NCBI GenBank assembly: GCA_049966695.1 | Contig: JBMFUG010000107.1 | Location: 1-7,248 of the forward strand | Source of the DNA: JAKAWM01 sp049966695 | Lineage (GTDB): Bacteria > Actinomycetota > Acidimicrobiia > Acidimicrobiales > Palsa-688 | Direction of reading: 5' to 3' | DNA: 7,248 nt | In this document: positions 1 to 5,986 of the stretch, one piece after another | Numbering within the stretch: the first letter of the stretch is position 1 | Layout: each line of letters starts with the position of its first letter | Program-made: the position numbers and the translations under genes | The notes under the pieces: generated by a model | Seen by the model: only the letters and a program-made list of their open reading frames with translations | Told to the model about the DNA's origin: nothing | Database searches by the model: none

Positions 1-2
1 GC

Positions 3-137
3 GGCCCCACCAACCACCCCCTCAACCGCCAAGACGCGCTCGGCATTGCAGCCCTCCTCCGCTACGGCCCGCTGCCCGTACCGCTCGTGGCTCAAGGGAC
101 CGAAACGGTCACACCTGCGCCCGCTCACACCAACTGA
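3..137 (+). CDS. C-terminal end of a SecD P1-head-like protein (5' end outside window)
   Basis: An open frame enters from the left edge and stops at TGA 135-137, giving 44 residues. The stretch ALGIAALLRYGPLPVPL followed by a TETVTPA-type segment resembles the end of the SecD P1 head region, where SecD reads roughly 'LA.VLR.GALP.PL....E.TV.P.LG'. In SecD this part is periplasmic or extracytoplasmic and is followed by transmembrane helices. Here the protein ends about 10 residues later with no membrane segment. It is therefore either a stand-alone SecDF-P1-head-domain protein or a truncated SecD. The similarity is from memory of the family and covers a short stretch, so the assignment is tentative. 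That a coding region ends here is more secure than its name. Confidence 0.45.
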   Translation, partial: GPTNHPLNRQDALGIAALLRYGPLPVPLVAQGTETVTPAPAHTN

Positions 138-185
138 GCCACCTTTTTAGGCGTACAGCTGTGCGAGCGGCCGAACTAACGGTGC

Positions 186-221
186 CCAGCACTGCCCGGG
201 TGATGACCAGCACTGCCCGGG
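186..221. repeat. Tandem 15-bp direct repeat, 21-bp period
   Basis: CCAGCACTGCCCGGG occurs at 186-200 and again at 207-221 with no mismatch. The copies are separated by TGATGA, so the period is 21 bp, about two helical turns. The pair lies 55-90 bp upstream of the ATG of the MBL-fold gene at 276, in the gap after the upstream gene. Two identical sites on the same DNA face upstream of a start suggest a regulator binding site, but this is inference. No third copy is seen nearby. Confidence 0.55.
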
Positions 222-275
222 ACATGGCCCGTCCCACGAGTGGGCGACAAGCACGGCCCTGCTACGGTTGGCACC

Positions 276-1331
276 ATGGTTGGGCAGTCGGCCGGTACGG
301 TGCCGCATATTTCCTCCGGTACCCGCCCGACCGATCGGCTCGTCAGCAGCGCCGTCACATTGCTGCCGGTGGACGAGGTGACGGTCACAGTCCTTGTCGA
401 CAACACTTTTGACGCTTTGCTCACGCCTCAAGACAGCGTCACGCGCCCTCCGCTTGCCACTGGCTTCGTGCCGGGGGCCCAGTTCGAGGGTGGCCGCGCG
501 CTGGCAGGTCTTCTTGCGGAGCACGGGTTCTCCGCCCTGGTCAGGGTGCGCAGGGGCACCACTTGGGCATCGTTGCTGTTCGACACCGGTGCTTCTCCAG
601 ACGCGATGGCCACCAACGCAGGACGTCTCGGGCTCGACCTCGGGGATATCCAAGGTGTCGTGCTGAGCCACGGGCACTTCGACCACACCGGAGGCTTCCC
701 TGGCCTCGCCCGGCTACGCCGCCACCAAAGCCTGCCGGTTATTGCCCACCCCGCCGTCTGGTCGAGGCGCCGCACCGCCCTGCCGGGCGCTGAACCTGTC
801 GAGCTCCCAACCTTATCGGCAGACGCTCTGAGCAAAGAAGGCTTTGAAGTGACCGAGCAAAGCGGGCCGTCCCTGCTCGCCGACGGCAGCATTTTGGTGA
901 CCGGCGAGGTCGAGCGCACGACCGACTTTGAGCTCGGCATGCCGCCGTCGCACCAGGCCTGGGACGGCCACGGCTGGCACCACGACGCAACGGTCATAGA
1001 CGACCAAGCGCTGGTGGCCCATCTGAGGGGAAGAGGCCTCGTTGTACTGACCGGCTGCGGTCATGCCGGTGTCGTCAACATCGTCCGCTATGCAGTACGC
1101 CTCACCGGCGTCGACAAGCTCTGTGCGGTCATAGGCGGGTTCCACCTAAGCGGCCCGTCATTTGAGCCCGCCATAGCCCCGACTGTGGCAGCGCTCAGCG
1201 AACTTAGCCCCGAGGTGGTCCTCCCCGGCCACTGCACCGGTTGGCGAGCTCAGCACGCGCTCGCTGCGGCCCTGCCTGGCGCATGGGTGCCAAGCAGTTC
1301 TGGTACCACTTGCAACCTTCACGCCGCCTGA
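276..1331 (+). CDS. MBL-fold metallo-hydrolase, MJ0301/COG1237 type
   Basis: This encodes a 351-residue metallo-beta-lactamase-fold hydrolase, probably cytosolic; no signal peptide is apparent. Numbering from the ATG at 276, the HxHxDH metal motif is SHGHFDH (H132, H134, D136, H137). It is followed by GCGHAGVVN (H263), GGFHLSG (H290) and PGHCTG (H319). An N-terminal VTVLVDN segment and the paired GCGHAG/GGFHL/PGHCTG motifs are typical of COG1237, the family of archaeal MJ0301 (dihydropterin-aminobenzene phosphate synthase-like). Bacterial members mostly have no established substrate, so none is named here. The frame is open back to a GTG at 240. ATG 276 was preferred because family similarity begins only around residue 30. 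There is no good Shine-Dalgarno, but TACGGT at 263-268 would suit a leaderless start. The gene converges with the dehydrogenase downstream. Confidence 0.85.
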   Translation: MVGQSAGTVPHISSGTRPTDRLVSSAVTLLPVDEVTVTVLVDNTFDALLTPQDSVTRPPLATGFVPGAQFEGGRALAGLLAEHGFSALVRVRRGTTWASLLFDTGASPDAMATNAGRLGLDLGDIQGVVLSHGHFDHTGGFPGLARLRRHQSLPVIAHPAVWSRRRTALPGAEPVELPTLSADALSKEGFEVTEQSGPSLLADGSILVTGEVERTTDFELGMPPSHQAWDGHGWHHDATVIDDQALVAHLRGRGLVVLTGCGHAGVVNIVRYAVRLTGVDKLCAVIGGFHLSGPSFEPAIAPTVAALSELSPEVVLPGHCTGWRAQHALAAALPGAWVPSSSGTTCNLHAA

Positions 1332-1409
1332 GACTCCCCAGCCTGCCAAAGTCGCACAGCCCGACGCCGAGCGTCCTAACGTGGTCGAAGATCCAGCTCG
1401 ACCATGCCC

Positions 1410-1432
1410 CCGCCCGCAGGGCTCGCGGGTGG
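1410..1432. terminator. Possible hairpin between convergent genes
   Basis: CCGCCCGC (1410-1417) can pair with GCGGGTGG (1425-1432) as an 8-bp stem with one G-U pair and a 7-nt loop. It lies in the 107-bp gap between the two convergent stop codons (1331 and 1439). No T-tract follows on either strand, so it is not a canonical intrinsic terminator. Its location suits a bidirectional transcription end, but this is weakly supported. Confidence 0.3.
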
Positions 1433-1438
1433 TGCCGC

Positions 1439-2350
1439 TCAGCCCTCGGAGGCCTGCCATTGGCAACCGGACAGCTGGGCCAAAGCGACAACGAGCGAAT
1501 GCGTGCCCTTTTGGCCGTAGCCCTGGCCACTAGCAGCTACGTACAGTTGCTCTGCGAGCGCCAAACCCGGAAGCGCCAAACCCATCCTGCGGGCTTCCTG
1601 TAGGGCTATACCCAAGTCTTTCACGAAATGGTCAACCTTGAAACCAGGCTCAAAGTCGCCCCGCAAAGCACGCGGGGCGTAGTTGGCCAAGGACCACGAA
1701 GCCGCAGCGCCGGTGCCGATCGTGCCGAGCACTCTTTCCATGTCCAAGCCAGCGCGAAACGCGTACAACAAAGCCTCACAGACACCGACCATCCCCGAAG
1801 CGATGGCAACCTGGTTGACCATTTTCGCGTGCTGGCCGGCCCCTGGGCCACCTTGGAGCGTCACGACCCGGCCCAGGTGCTTCAGCACAGGCAGCGCCCG
1901 GTTGAAGACCTCCTCGCGGCCACCCACCATAATTACCAACGAAGCTTCGCGTGCCCCTACATCCCCACCAGACACCGGTGCGTCTAAGACGTCTACCCCC
2001 TTTGTCGTGGCGACATCGAAGATCTCCCTGGCCAACTGCGGCTCGCTCGTCGTCATGTCGATGACGATCGACCCTGGCCTGGCTGAGCTAAGCACGCCGC
2101 GCTGGCCCAGTACCACCTCCCGGACATCGGCAGGATAGCCCACCATCGTCACAGCTATGTCAGCGCCATCGGCTGCCTCTGCAGGCGAGCCGCACCACTG
2201 CGCGCCCCGCTCTATAAGATGGTCAGCTCGGTGCCTAGACCGGTTGAAGACCCTGACTCGGTACCCGGCGTCCAGCAAGTGCATGCACATTGGCCCGCCC
2301 ATGACCCCTGTGCCTATCCAAGCGACGCTAAGCCCCGGACCGTCGGCCAT
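1439..2350 (-). CDS. NAD(P)-dependent beta-hydroxyacid dehydrogenase (3-hydroxyisobutyrate dehydrogenase / tartronate semialdehyde reductase family)
   Basis: This 303-residue protein has the full length and motif order of the beta-hydroxyacid dehydrogenase family, which oxidises or reduces small 3-hydroxy acids with NAD(P). The N-terminal Rossmann fold has GTGVMGGPM at residues 13-21. The substrate-binding signature DAPVSGGDVGA begins at 123. The catalytic-lysine segment GQHAKMVNQ places K176 and N179, and FKVDHFVKDLGIA at 237-249 is the C-terminal conserved block. N34-R37 follows the second beta strand, a position that often decides NAD versus NADP use, and an Arg there leans towards NADP (inference). 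Start: ATG 2350, with AGGAAGGAG at 2362-2370, 11 nt upstream. It lies 61 bp downstream of the dhaL remnant on the same strand, consistent with a former operon handling small hydroxy-carbonyl carbon sources. The exact substrate cannot be read from the sequence. Confidence 0.88.
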   Translation of the reverse strand: MADGPGLSVAWIGTGVMGGPMCMHLLDAGYRVRVFNRSRHRADHLIERGAQWCGSPAEAADGADIAVTMVGYPADVREVVLGQRGVLSSARPGSIVIDMTTSEPQLAREIFDVATTKGVDVLDAPVSGGDVGAREASLVIMVGGREEVFNRALPVLKHLGRVVTLQGGPGAGQHAKMVNQVAIASGMVGVCEALLYAFRAGLDMERVLGTIGTGAAASWSLANYAPRALRGDFEPGFKVDHFVKDLGIALQEARRMGLALPGLALAEQLYVAASGQGYGQKGTHSLVVALAQLSGCQWQASEG

Positions 2351-2361
2351 GACCCAGCTAT

Positions 2362-2370
2362 CTCCTTCCT
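2362..2370 (-). promoter_or_regulatory. Ribosome binding site of the dehydrogenase
   Basis: On the minus strand AGGAAGGAG precedes the ATG at 2350 by 11 nt. It is the clearest Shine-Dalgarno for a left-side gene and supports that start. Confidence 0.6.
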
Positions 2371-2411
2371 AGCTCAGCCATTGCAGTCCTGCTCGCAAAC
2401 CCATTTGCCAC

Positions 2412-2726
2412 CTAAGCCATCTGTGCGACGGTATCTGCACCGGCCTGAAAGAACATTGCTATTGCCAGGGCACCCGGGTCAACCACACCGACCTCAGCTT
2501 CACCCACATAAGTGGCCCGTCCCCTGCACGCACGTAATGACCGAGTTGCTTCCGCGCCCTCACGTGCACTTTTTGCAGCAGCCACGAGGCACGCATCAAC
2601 CGTCACTTCGACAGAGCCGGTCGCGTCACAAACTGCGCCCAACGCTGGCAACATCGCATCGACCATAGTCTTATCACCCAGACGGGCATGCCCAAGCCTC
2701 TGCACGTTGTCCGTACCGTTCCTCAA
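2412..2726 (-). pseudogene. dhaL: dhaL remnant: C-terminal half of dihydroxyacetone kinase ADP-binding subunit
   Basis: The translated fragment has the signature of the DhaL (DAK2) C-terminal half. GDKTMVDAMLPAL is followed by AAKSAREGAEATRSLRACRGRATY and VGEAEVGVVDPGALAIA, in the normal order and ending normally. Intact DhaL is about 210 residues; only about 104 are present. The N-terminal half with the GDGDHG-type aspartate cluster that binds Mg-ADP is absent from all three minus-strand frames up to the IS. The frame stays open upstream to 2816, but the residues there do not resemble DhaL. The first possible start is TTG 2724-2726. DhaL normally transfers phosphate within a DhaK/DhaL kinase for dihydroxyacetone or related sugars; this copy cannot bind nucleotide in the usual way. 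Loss of the 5' half is probably linked to the deletion around the neighbouring IS. Confidence 0.8.
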
Positions 2727-2777
2727 AACGTGGGATTCTGTCCCATGTCTGCCTGCTGAGCTCTTGGGACCGCTACG

Positions 2778-2797
2778 ACCAGATGTACCGGTCTGGT
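2778..2797. repeat. Small inverted repeat next to the dhaL break
   Basis: ACCAGA (2778-2783) and TCTGGT (2792-2797) form 6-bp arms around an 8-bp spacer. GTACCGGT occurs at 2785-2792 and again at 2796-2803, an 11-bp period. These sit in the roughly 214-bp gene-less stretch 2727-2940 between the dhaL remnant and the IS, where I recognise no coding sequence on either strand. Function is unknown. Confidence 0.35.
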
Positions 2798-2827
2798 ACC
2801 GGTTGAGGCGCCAGCTTCAGGAGCGCG

Positions 2828-2852
2828 GCACCGGGCTGGTGCTTTTGGCACC
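2828..2852. repeat. Three-part alternating hairpin GCACC/GGTGC/GCACC
   Basis: GCACC (2828-2832), GGTGC (2838-2842) and GCACC (2848-2852) are separated by 5-nt spacers GGGCT and TTTTG. The middle arm can pair with either outer arm, giving two mutually exclusive hairpins. This layout occurs in attenuators and some recombination sites, but the stems are only 5 bp and there is no leader gene. Confidence 0.35.
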
Positions 2853-2876
2853 TTAGGCCACCTCAGCAATAGCTGT

Positions 2877-2896
2877 GGCCGTCCCAGGGGACGGCC
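2877..2896. repeat. Perfect 9-bp-arm palindrome beside the IS left end
   Basis: GGCCGTCCC (2877-2885) and GGGACGGCC (2888-2896) are perfect inverted arms around a central AG, 44 bp left of the IS. No T-tract follows on either strand. It could be a protein-binding palindrome or a strong hairpin left from the deleted element. The sequence itself does not choose between them. Confidence 0.5.
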
Positions 2897-2940
2897 GGTG
2901 GCTGGCCGCTTCCCGGTCAAAGGAGCTGTCCCCGTCTTTA

Positions 2941-2961
2941 CTAGCCCCGTTTTCCGCACCG
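2941..2961 (+). repeat. IS left terminal inverted repeat (IRL)
   Basis: The 21 bases starting CTAGCCCCGTTTTCC are the exact reverse complement of 4891-4911. They define the left end of the IS1634-family element. Confidence 0.95.
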
Positions 2962-3047
2962 TAATGCGCCAAGGGGTTGGGACGGGTCACGACTTTCCCT
3001 TGTGATACCTAGGGTTTCGGGCACCGACGGTCTTCTGAACGCCGATC

Positions 3048-3115
3048 TGTTGTGCCAACGAAGTCTAGTTATATACTTGTAACTAGGGATGGATCTGTGG
3101 TAATGTTGTGCCAAC
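3048..3115 (+). promoter_or_regulatory. Transposase promoter region with direct repeat and palindrome (leaderless)
   Basis: TTGTAA (3077-3082) and TAATGT (3101-3106) are separated by 18 bp and fit -35/-10 boxes. The start codon is only 9 bases after the -10, so the transcript would be leaderless, and no Shine-Dalgarno is present. TGTTGTGCCAAC occurs at 3048-3059 and again at 3104-3115, the second copy ending directly at the ATG. CTAGTTA (3065-3071) and TAACTAG (3080-3086) form an inverted repeat overlapping the -35. The layout suggests that a protein, possibly the transposase, could bind here and limit its own expression; that is inference. Confidence 0.5.
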
Positions 3116-4882
3116 ATGTACGCGAGGGTGAAACGGGCCCGCCGGGGTGAGCAGGTGCACGAGTACGTGCAGCTGGTCGAAGGCCACCGGGAAGGCGGCA
3201 AGGTACGTCAACGCGTTGTGGCAACCCTGGGGCGTCTTGACGAGCTGAAGGCATCCGGCCAGCTGGACCGCTTCGCGGGTTCCTTCGCTCGCCTGGATCC
3301 GCCTGCGGTGGGCACCAGCAGGGAGGTCGGCCCGCTGCTGCTCGTCGCCCACTACCTGCGCCGGCTGGGTCTGGCCGAACTGGTCGACGAGGTCGCCCCG
3401 ATGCGCGGTCGCTCGCTGCTTACTCACGGCGAGGTGGTCGCCGTGCTGGTCGCCAACCGCCTCTGCGCTCCCGCCCCCCTCTACGACATCTCGGGTTGGG
3501 CCTCTTCGGCCGGCGTCGCCGAGCTGTTCGGTGTGCCCTCAGGCCTGTTGAACGACGACCGTTTGGGCCGGGCGCTCGACGCCCTCGCGCCGCACGCCGA
3601 GGACCTAAGAGGCCGGCTGCTCTTGCGCACGATCGAGCGCTGCGAGGTCGACGCCAGCCGGCTGCATCTCGACCTCACCGCAGTGCGCTTCGCCGGGCAC
3701 TACGAGGGCTCGTCGCTGGTGAAGAAGGGCTGGGCAGCAGGTCGGAGCATCGAGAGGCAGGTGAAGGCTCTTCAGGCCTCCACCAAGTCCGGCGTGGCGC
3801 TGTACTTCCGCCCCCACCAGGGTGCTTCGAGCGAGCTACCGGCGTTCATGGCCGGTATCGAGACCCTCGCCGGCGCACTGCCGCCAGGGCTGGTCGTGGT
3901 CGGAGGCTCCGGGCTCGGCTACCTGGAGAACCTCTGCGCGCTCGACTCGGCCAAGGTGTCTTTCGTCGTGCCGTTGCGGGCCGACACCGGATGGGCGCAG
4001 CGCTTCGTAGAAGACGTGCCCGCTGGCCTCGGTGCTCTCAAGCACCTGGACTACTGCTCGGAGCGCGAGCGCAGGCTTCCTCTCGAGCGGCGCACCGCCT
4101 GGAAAGGGCTCGTCTGCCCGTTTCCCGTCACCGACGGCAGCGGTCGCCGTCACGATCTGCGTGTCGCCTACATCTTCAGCTCCGAAGAGGCCTCCTCGGT
4201 CAAAGCTGCCCGTGAGCGCGCTCTCAAAAAGGCCGAAGACGCCCTCGGGCGTGTCCGCAACGGCCTCGGCGGCCGCTACTACAAGACCAAGAAGCAAGTC
4301 GACGACCGGGTGGCCGTGATCCTTTCGGAGGGCGTCAACGGGCTGATCGACGTCTCGACCGCTGAAGGCGACGCCAAGCCCACCCTCAGCTGGTCACGCA
4401 ACGAGGAGGCGACCGGCGAAGCCGGCGTGCTCGATGGCCTCTACGCCTTGGTCACCAATATTCCCGATCTCGCTGGCCAGCGCCTGTCTGCTCTCGATGT
4501 GCTGAAGACCTACAAGGACCAGTGGGTCGTGGAGCAACGCCACCGCGACCTGAAGCAGGCCCTTCGGGCCCGGCCGGTGTTCTTGCACAACGACGCCCGC
4601 ATCGAGGCACTGATCGCAGTGATCGGCATCGCCCTGCTCGTCTTCGGACTGATCGAGGCCGAGCTGCGCGCCGCACTCGGCGAGGGAGCGAGCCTGCCGG
4701 GCATCCTGCCCGAGGGCCGAGCCGCCAAGCCGACCGCGCGCGCCGCACTCGCCAGCTTCGACGGGCTCTCGGTCACCTACACCCCAAACGGCCTCGCCCT
4801 TGACCGGCTCACCCAGGTCCAGCGGGTCATCCTCGCCTTACTCGACATACCCCTCCCCTGGCCCGAGGGGGCGGAGGACTAA
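3116..4882 (+). CDS. IS1634-family DDE transposase, second catalytic Asp apparently lost
   Basis: This 588-residue protein is of usual length for the family. The N-terminus MYARVKRARRGEQVHEYVQL followed by KVRQRVVATLGRLD is characteristic of IS1634 transposases, which cut and join the IS ends with a DDE active site. The first Asp is in LDLTAVRF (D186). The Glu is in YKDQWVVEQRHRDLKQ (E473), the Y-x-x-x-W-x-V-E helix. The second Asp is expected in a motif like VVVGDSKL, but here it reads VVVGGSGLGYLENL, with Gly at 264 (codon GGC, 3905-3907). A single GAC to GGC change would explain this. If so, the enzyme is full length but catalytically dead, although my alignment is by eye. The start at ATG 3116 is supported by the conserved N-terminus and the leaderless promoter. 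The gene lies wholly inside the IS ends. Confidence 0.93.
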   Translation: MYARVKRARRGEQVHEYVQLVEGHREGGKVRQRVVATLGRLDELKASGQLDRFAGSFARLDPPAVGTSREVGPLLLVAHYLRRLGLAELVDEVAPMRGRSLLTHGEVVAVLVANRLCAPAPLYDISGWASSAGVAELFGVPSGLLNDDRLGRALDALAPHAEDLRGRLLLRTIERCEVDASRLHLDLTAVRFAGHYEGSSLVKKGWAAGRSIERQVKALQASTKSGVALYFRPHQGASSELPAFMAGIETLAGALPPGLVVVGGSGLGYLENLCALDSAKVSFVVPLRADTGWAQRFVEDVPAGLGALKHLDYCSERERRLPLERRTAWKGLVCPFPVTDGSGRRHDLRVAYIFSSEEASSVKAARERALKKAEDALGRVRNGLGGRYYKTKKQVDDRVAVILSEGVNGLIDVSTAEGDAKPTLSWSRNEEATGEAGVLDGLYALVTNIPDLAGQRLSALDVLKTYKDQWVVEQRHRDLKQALRARPVFLHNDARIEALIAVIGIALLVFGLIEAELRAALGEGASLPGILPEGRAAKPTARAALASFDGLSVTYTPNGLALDRLTQVQRVILALLDIPLPWPEGAED

Positions 4883-5979
4883 CCCTGTTGCGGTGCGGAA
4901 AACGGGGCTAGCGGGACACCCATCAATGCGGCCCGGTCAGTCATCTGCTCGATCTGCCGGAGCAGCACGGCGAGAGTCCCGTCGTCTAAGGGGACTTCGC
5001 GCCGGTGCTGGGCCCGCTTGGGGCTCTTCAGGCTCCCGTCGATGTCGGCGGCGGCCCGTACCCATAGTGTGCGCCGTGCCCAGTCGACATCCGAGCGACG
5101 GAGAGCAACTAGCTCGCCCAGGCGGGCGCCGGTTGTAGCTGCGAGCGTGAGGATGGGGGCGATGTCCGGGGTGTGCTCCAGGGCGGCGTTCAGGATGAGA
5201 GATACCTCCCCTGCCTCTGGCGGGAGCCTTTCATGGGGCACGTAGGTGCTCTTCGGGAGTTGGACGCCGATCATCGGGTTGTGGAGCACTTTCCCTGTGC
5301 GCCGCGCCCACTTGAAGGCTCCCGAAAGCAGAGCCTTCGCCTGGTTCATCGAGCTGGTGCTTTGCCCGGCCTTGCGCATGCGGCCGAAGCACCGGTCGAC
5401 ATCATCCGCCGTCAACCTCCGAGCGGCCTTTTTGCCGATGACGGGAGACAGCCAGTTCTTCCTCACGTCTGCGTACCGGGCTAGTGTTCTTGTCTCCCTG
5501 CCCTGTTCCTCCAGGTAGACCAGGTAGTGGTCCAGCAGGTCGTCCAGGCTCCACCCGGTGGCGTCCCGGTCCCGCGGCCCAGCCTGGCTGAGCTGCTCGC
5601 GGAGCTGCACCCTGGTTGCCTCGACTTCGGCTCGACCGCCATGCACTCGGCGGTGAGCCCGCTGTCCGTTCACCTGGACCTGCACGCGGGCACCGCCTGG
5701 CCGTGCCGCCTTCGTCGTCGCAGGCGCCCGGTCCCTCCCCCGCTTCAACCGCAGGTGCTCGACGCGGACGCACGCTTTCACCTCGCAGCTCATTACCTGC
5801 GCTGTGGCTGGGACGGGGCCGTAAGCCAGTTCCCATGCGACCCTGCGCGCCATTACTGGGCTCGTTCCTCCGACTTTGAAGATGCCCGACCCGTCGCGTT
5901 TGCAAGCACCAAGCCAGAGATGGTGCTCTCCGGAACGGTCGACCTTGGCCTCGAACCTTCGAGCCAGTTCCTCGTCCAC
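4879..5979 (-). CDS. Tyrosine integrase with N-terminal HNH-like module, 3' end cut off by the IS
   Basis: This is a site-specific recombinase of the phage-integrase class, truncated. Domains in order: residues 6-78 resemble the 'RF..KV...W.W.GA...G.G.F..GG....R.AWEL..GP.P....V..C...CV...HL' HNH-type module; about 97-132 looks like the arm-binding AP2-like domain; 142-236 is the SAM-like core-binding domain (WSLDDLLDHYLVYLEE onwards); from about 245 comes the catalytic domain. Catalytic R286 is in TTGARLGEL, and a catalytic Lys is at K321 (PKRAQHRREVPL) or K318. The IS right end joins at codon 357. After MGVP, ten residues (LAPFSAPQQG) and the stop come from the IS, so the HxxR box, second His/Trp and nucleophilic Tyr are absent and the protein cannot recombine DNA. 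Start GTG 5979: an in-frame stop lies 24-27 bp upstream and a -10 box sits 7 bp upstream. It adjoins tRNA-Lys, the likely former target. Confidence 0.88.
   Translation of the reverse strand: MDEELARRFEAKVDRSGEHHLWLGACKRDGSGIFKVGGTSPVMARRVAWELAYGPVPATAQVMSCEVKACVRVEHLRLKRGRDRAPATTKAARPGGARVQVQVNGQRAHRRVHGGRAEVEATRVQLREQLSQAGPRDRDATGWSLDDLLDHYLVYLEEQGRETRTLARYADVRKNWLSPVIGKKAARRLTADDVDRCFGRMRKAGQSTSSMNQAKALLSGAFKWARRTGKVLHNPMIGVQLPKSTYVPHERLPPEAGEVSLILNAALEHTPDIAPILTLAATTGARLGELVALRRSDVDWARRTLWVRAAADIDGSLKSPKRAQHRREVPLDDGTLAVLLRQIEQMTDRAALMGVPLAPFSAPQQG
4891..4911 (-). repeat. IS right terminal inverted repeat (IRR)
   Basis: This is the exact mirror of 2941-2961, ending GGAAAACGGGGCTAG. It supplies the last ten codons and the TAG stop of the truncated integrase on the minus strand. 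Confidence 0.95.
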
Positions 5980-5986
5980 AGCAGCG

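Larger units (their letters stand above)
2941..4911 (+). mobile_element. IS1634-family insertion sequence
   Basis: This is a 1971-bp element bounded by perfect 21-bp terminal inverted repeats, starting CTAGCCCCGTTTTCC at 2941-2961 and mirrored at 4891-4911. It contains one long transposase gene that stops 8 bp before the right repeat, a normal compact IS layout. The outermost four bases, CTAG, are self-complementary, so they could belong to the repeat or be a 4-bp target duplication. Beyond them the flanks (TCTTTA on the left, CGGGAC on the right) do not match, so there is no ordinary 5-6 bp target duplication. The element truncates the integrase on its right, and the interrupted half is not recovered on its left. 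Confidence 0.93.

Noticed and set aside
147..997. Minus-strand open frames of 179 and 189 codons opposite the MBL gene
   Set aside because: They lie antisense to a gene with clear family motifs, have no recognisable domain and are Arg/Pro/Ser-rich, typical of shadow frames in high-GC DNA.
2219..2668. 149-codon plus-strand ORF across the dehydrogenase start and dhaL
   Set aside because: It is antisense to two genes with clear motifs and has no domain of its own.
2731..2745. TGGGATTCTGTCCCA, resembling the tRNA-Lys T-arm, as a possible remnant att site
   Set aside because: Only TGGG and AATCCCA (minus-strand reading) agree; the loop differs and flanks do not match the tRNA, so chance or a simple dyad is as likely.
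2723..2959. 78-codon minus-strand ORF spanning the IS left edge, considered as integrase C-terminus
   Set aside because: It has no HxxR, GH or Tyr motif, and part of it is IS end sequence. Joining the integrase through CTAG gives an open frame here but with no integrase-like residues.
3496..4297. Long out-of-frame ORFs (239 and 153 codons) within the transposase
   Set aside because: Both overlap the conserved transposase frame, and their composition is that of a shifted reading of it.
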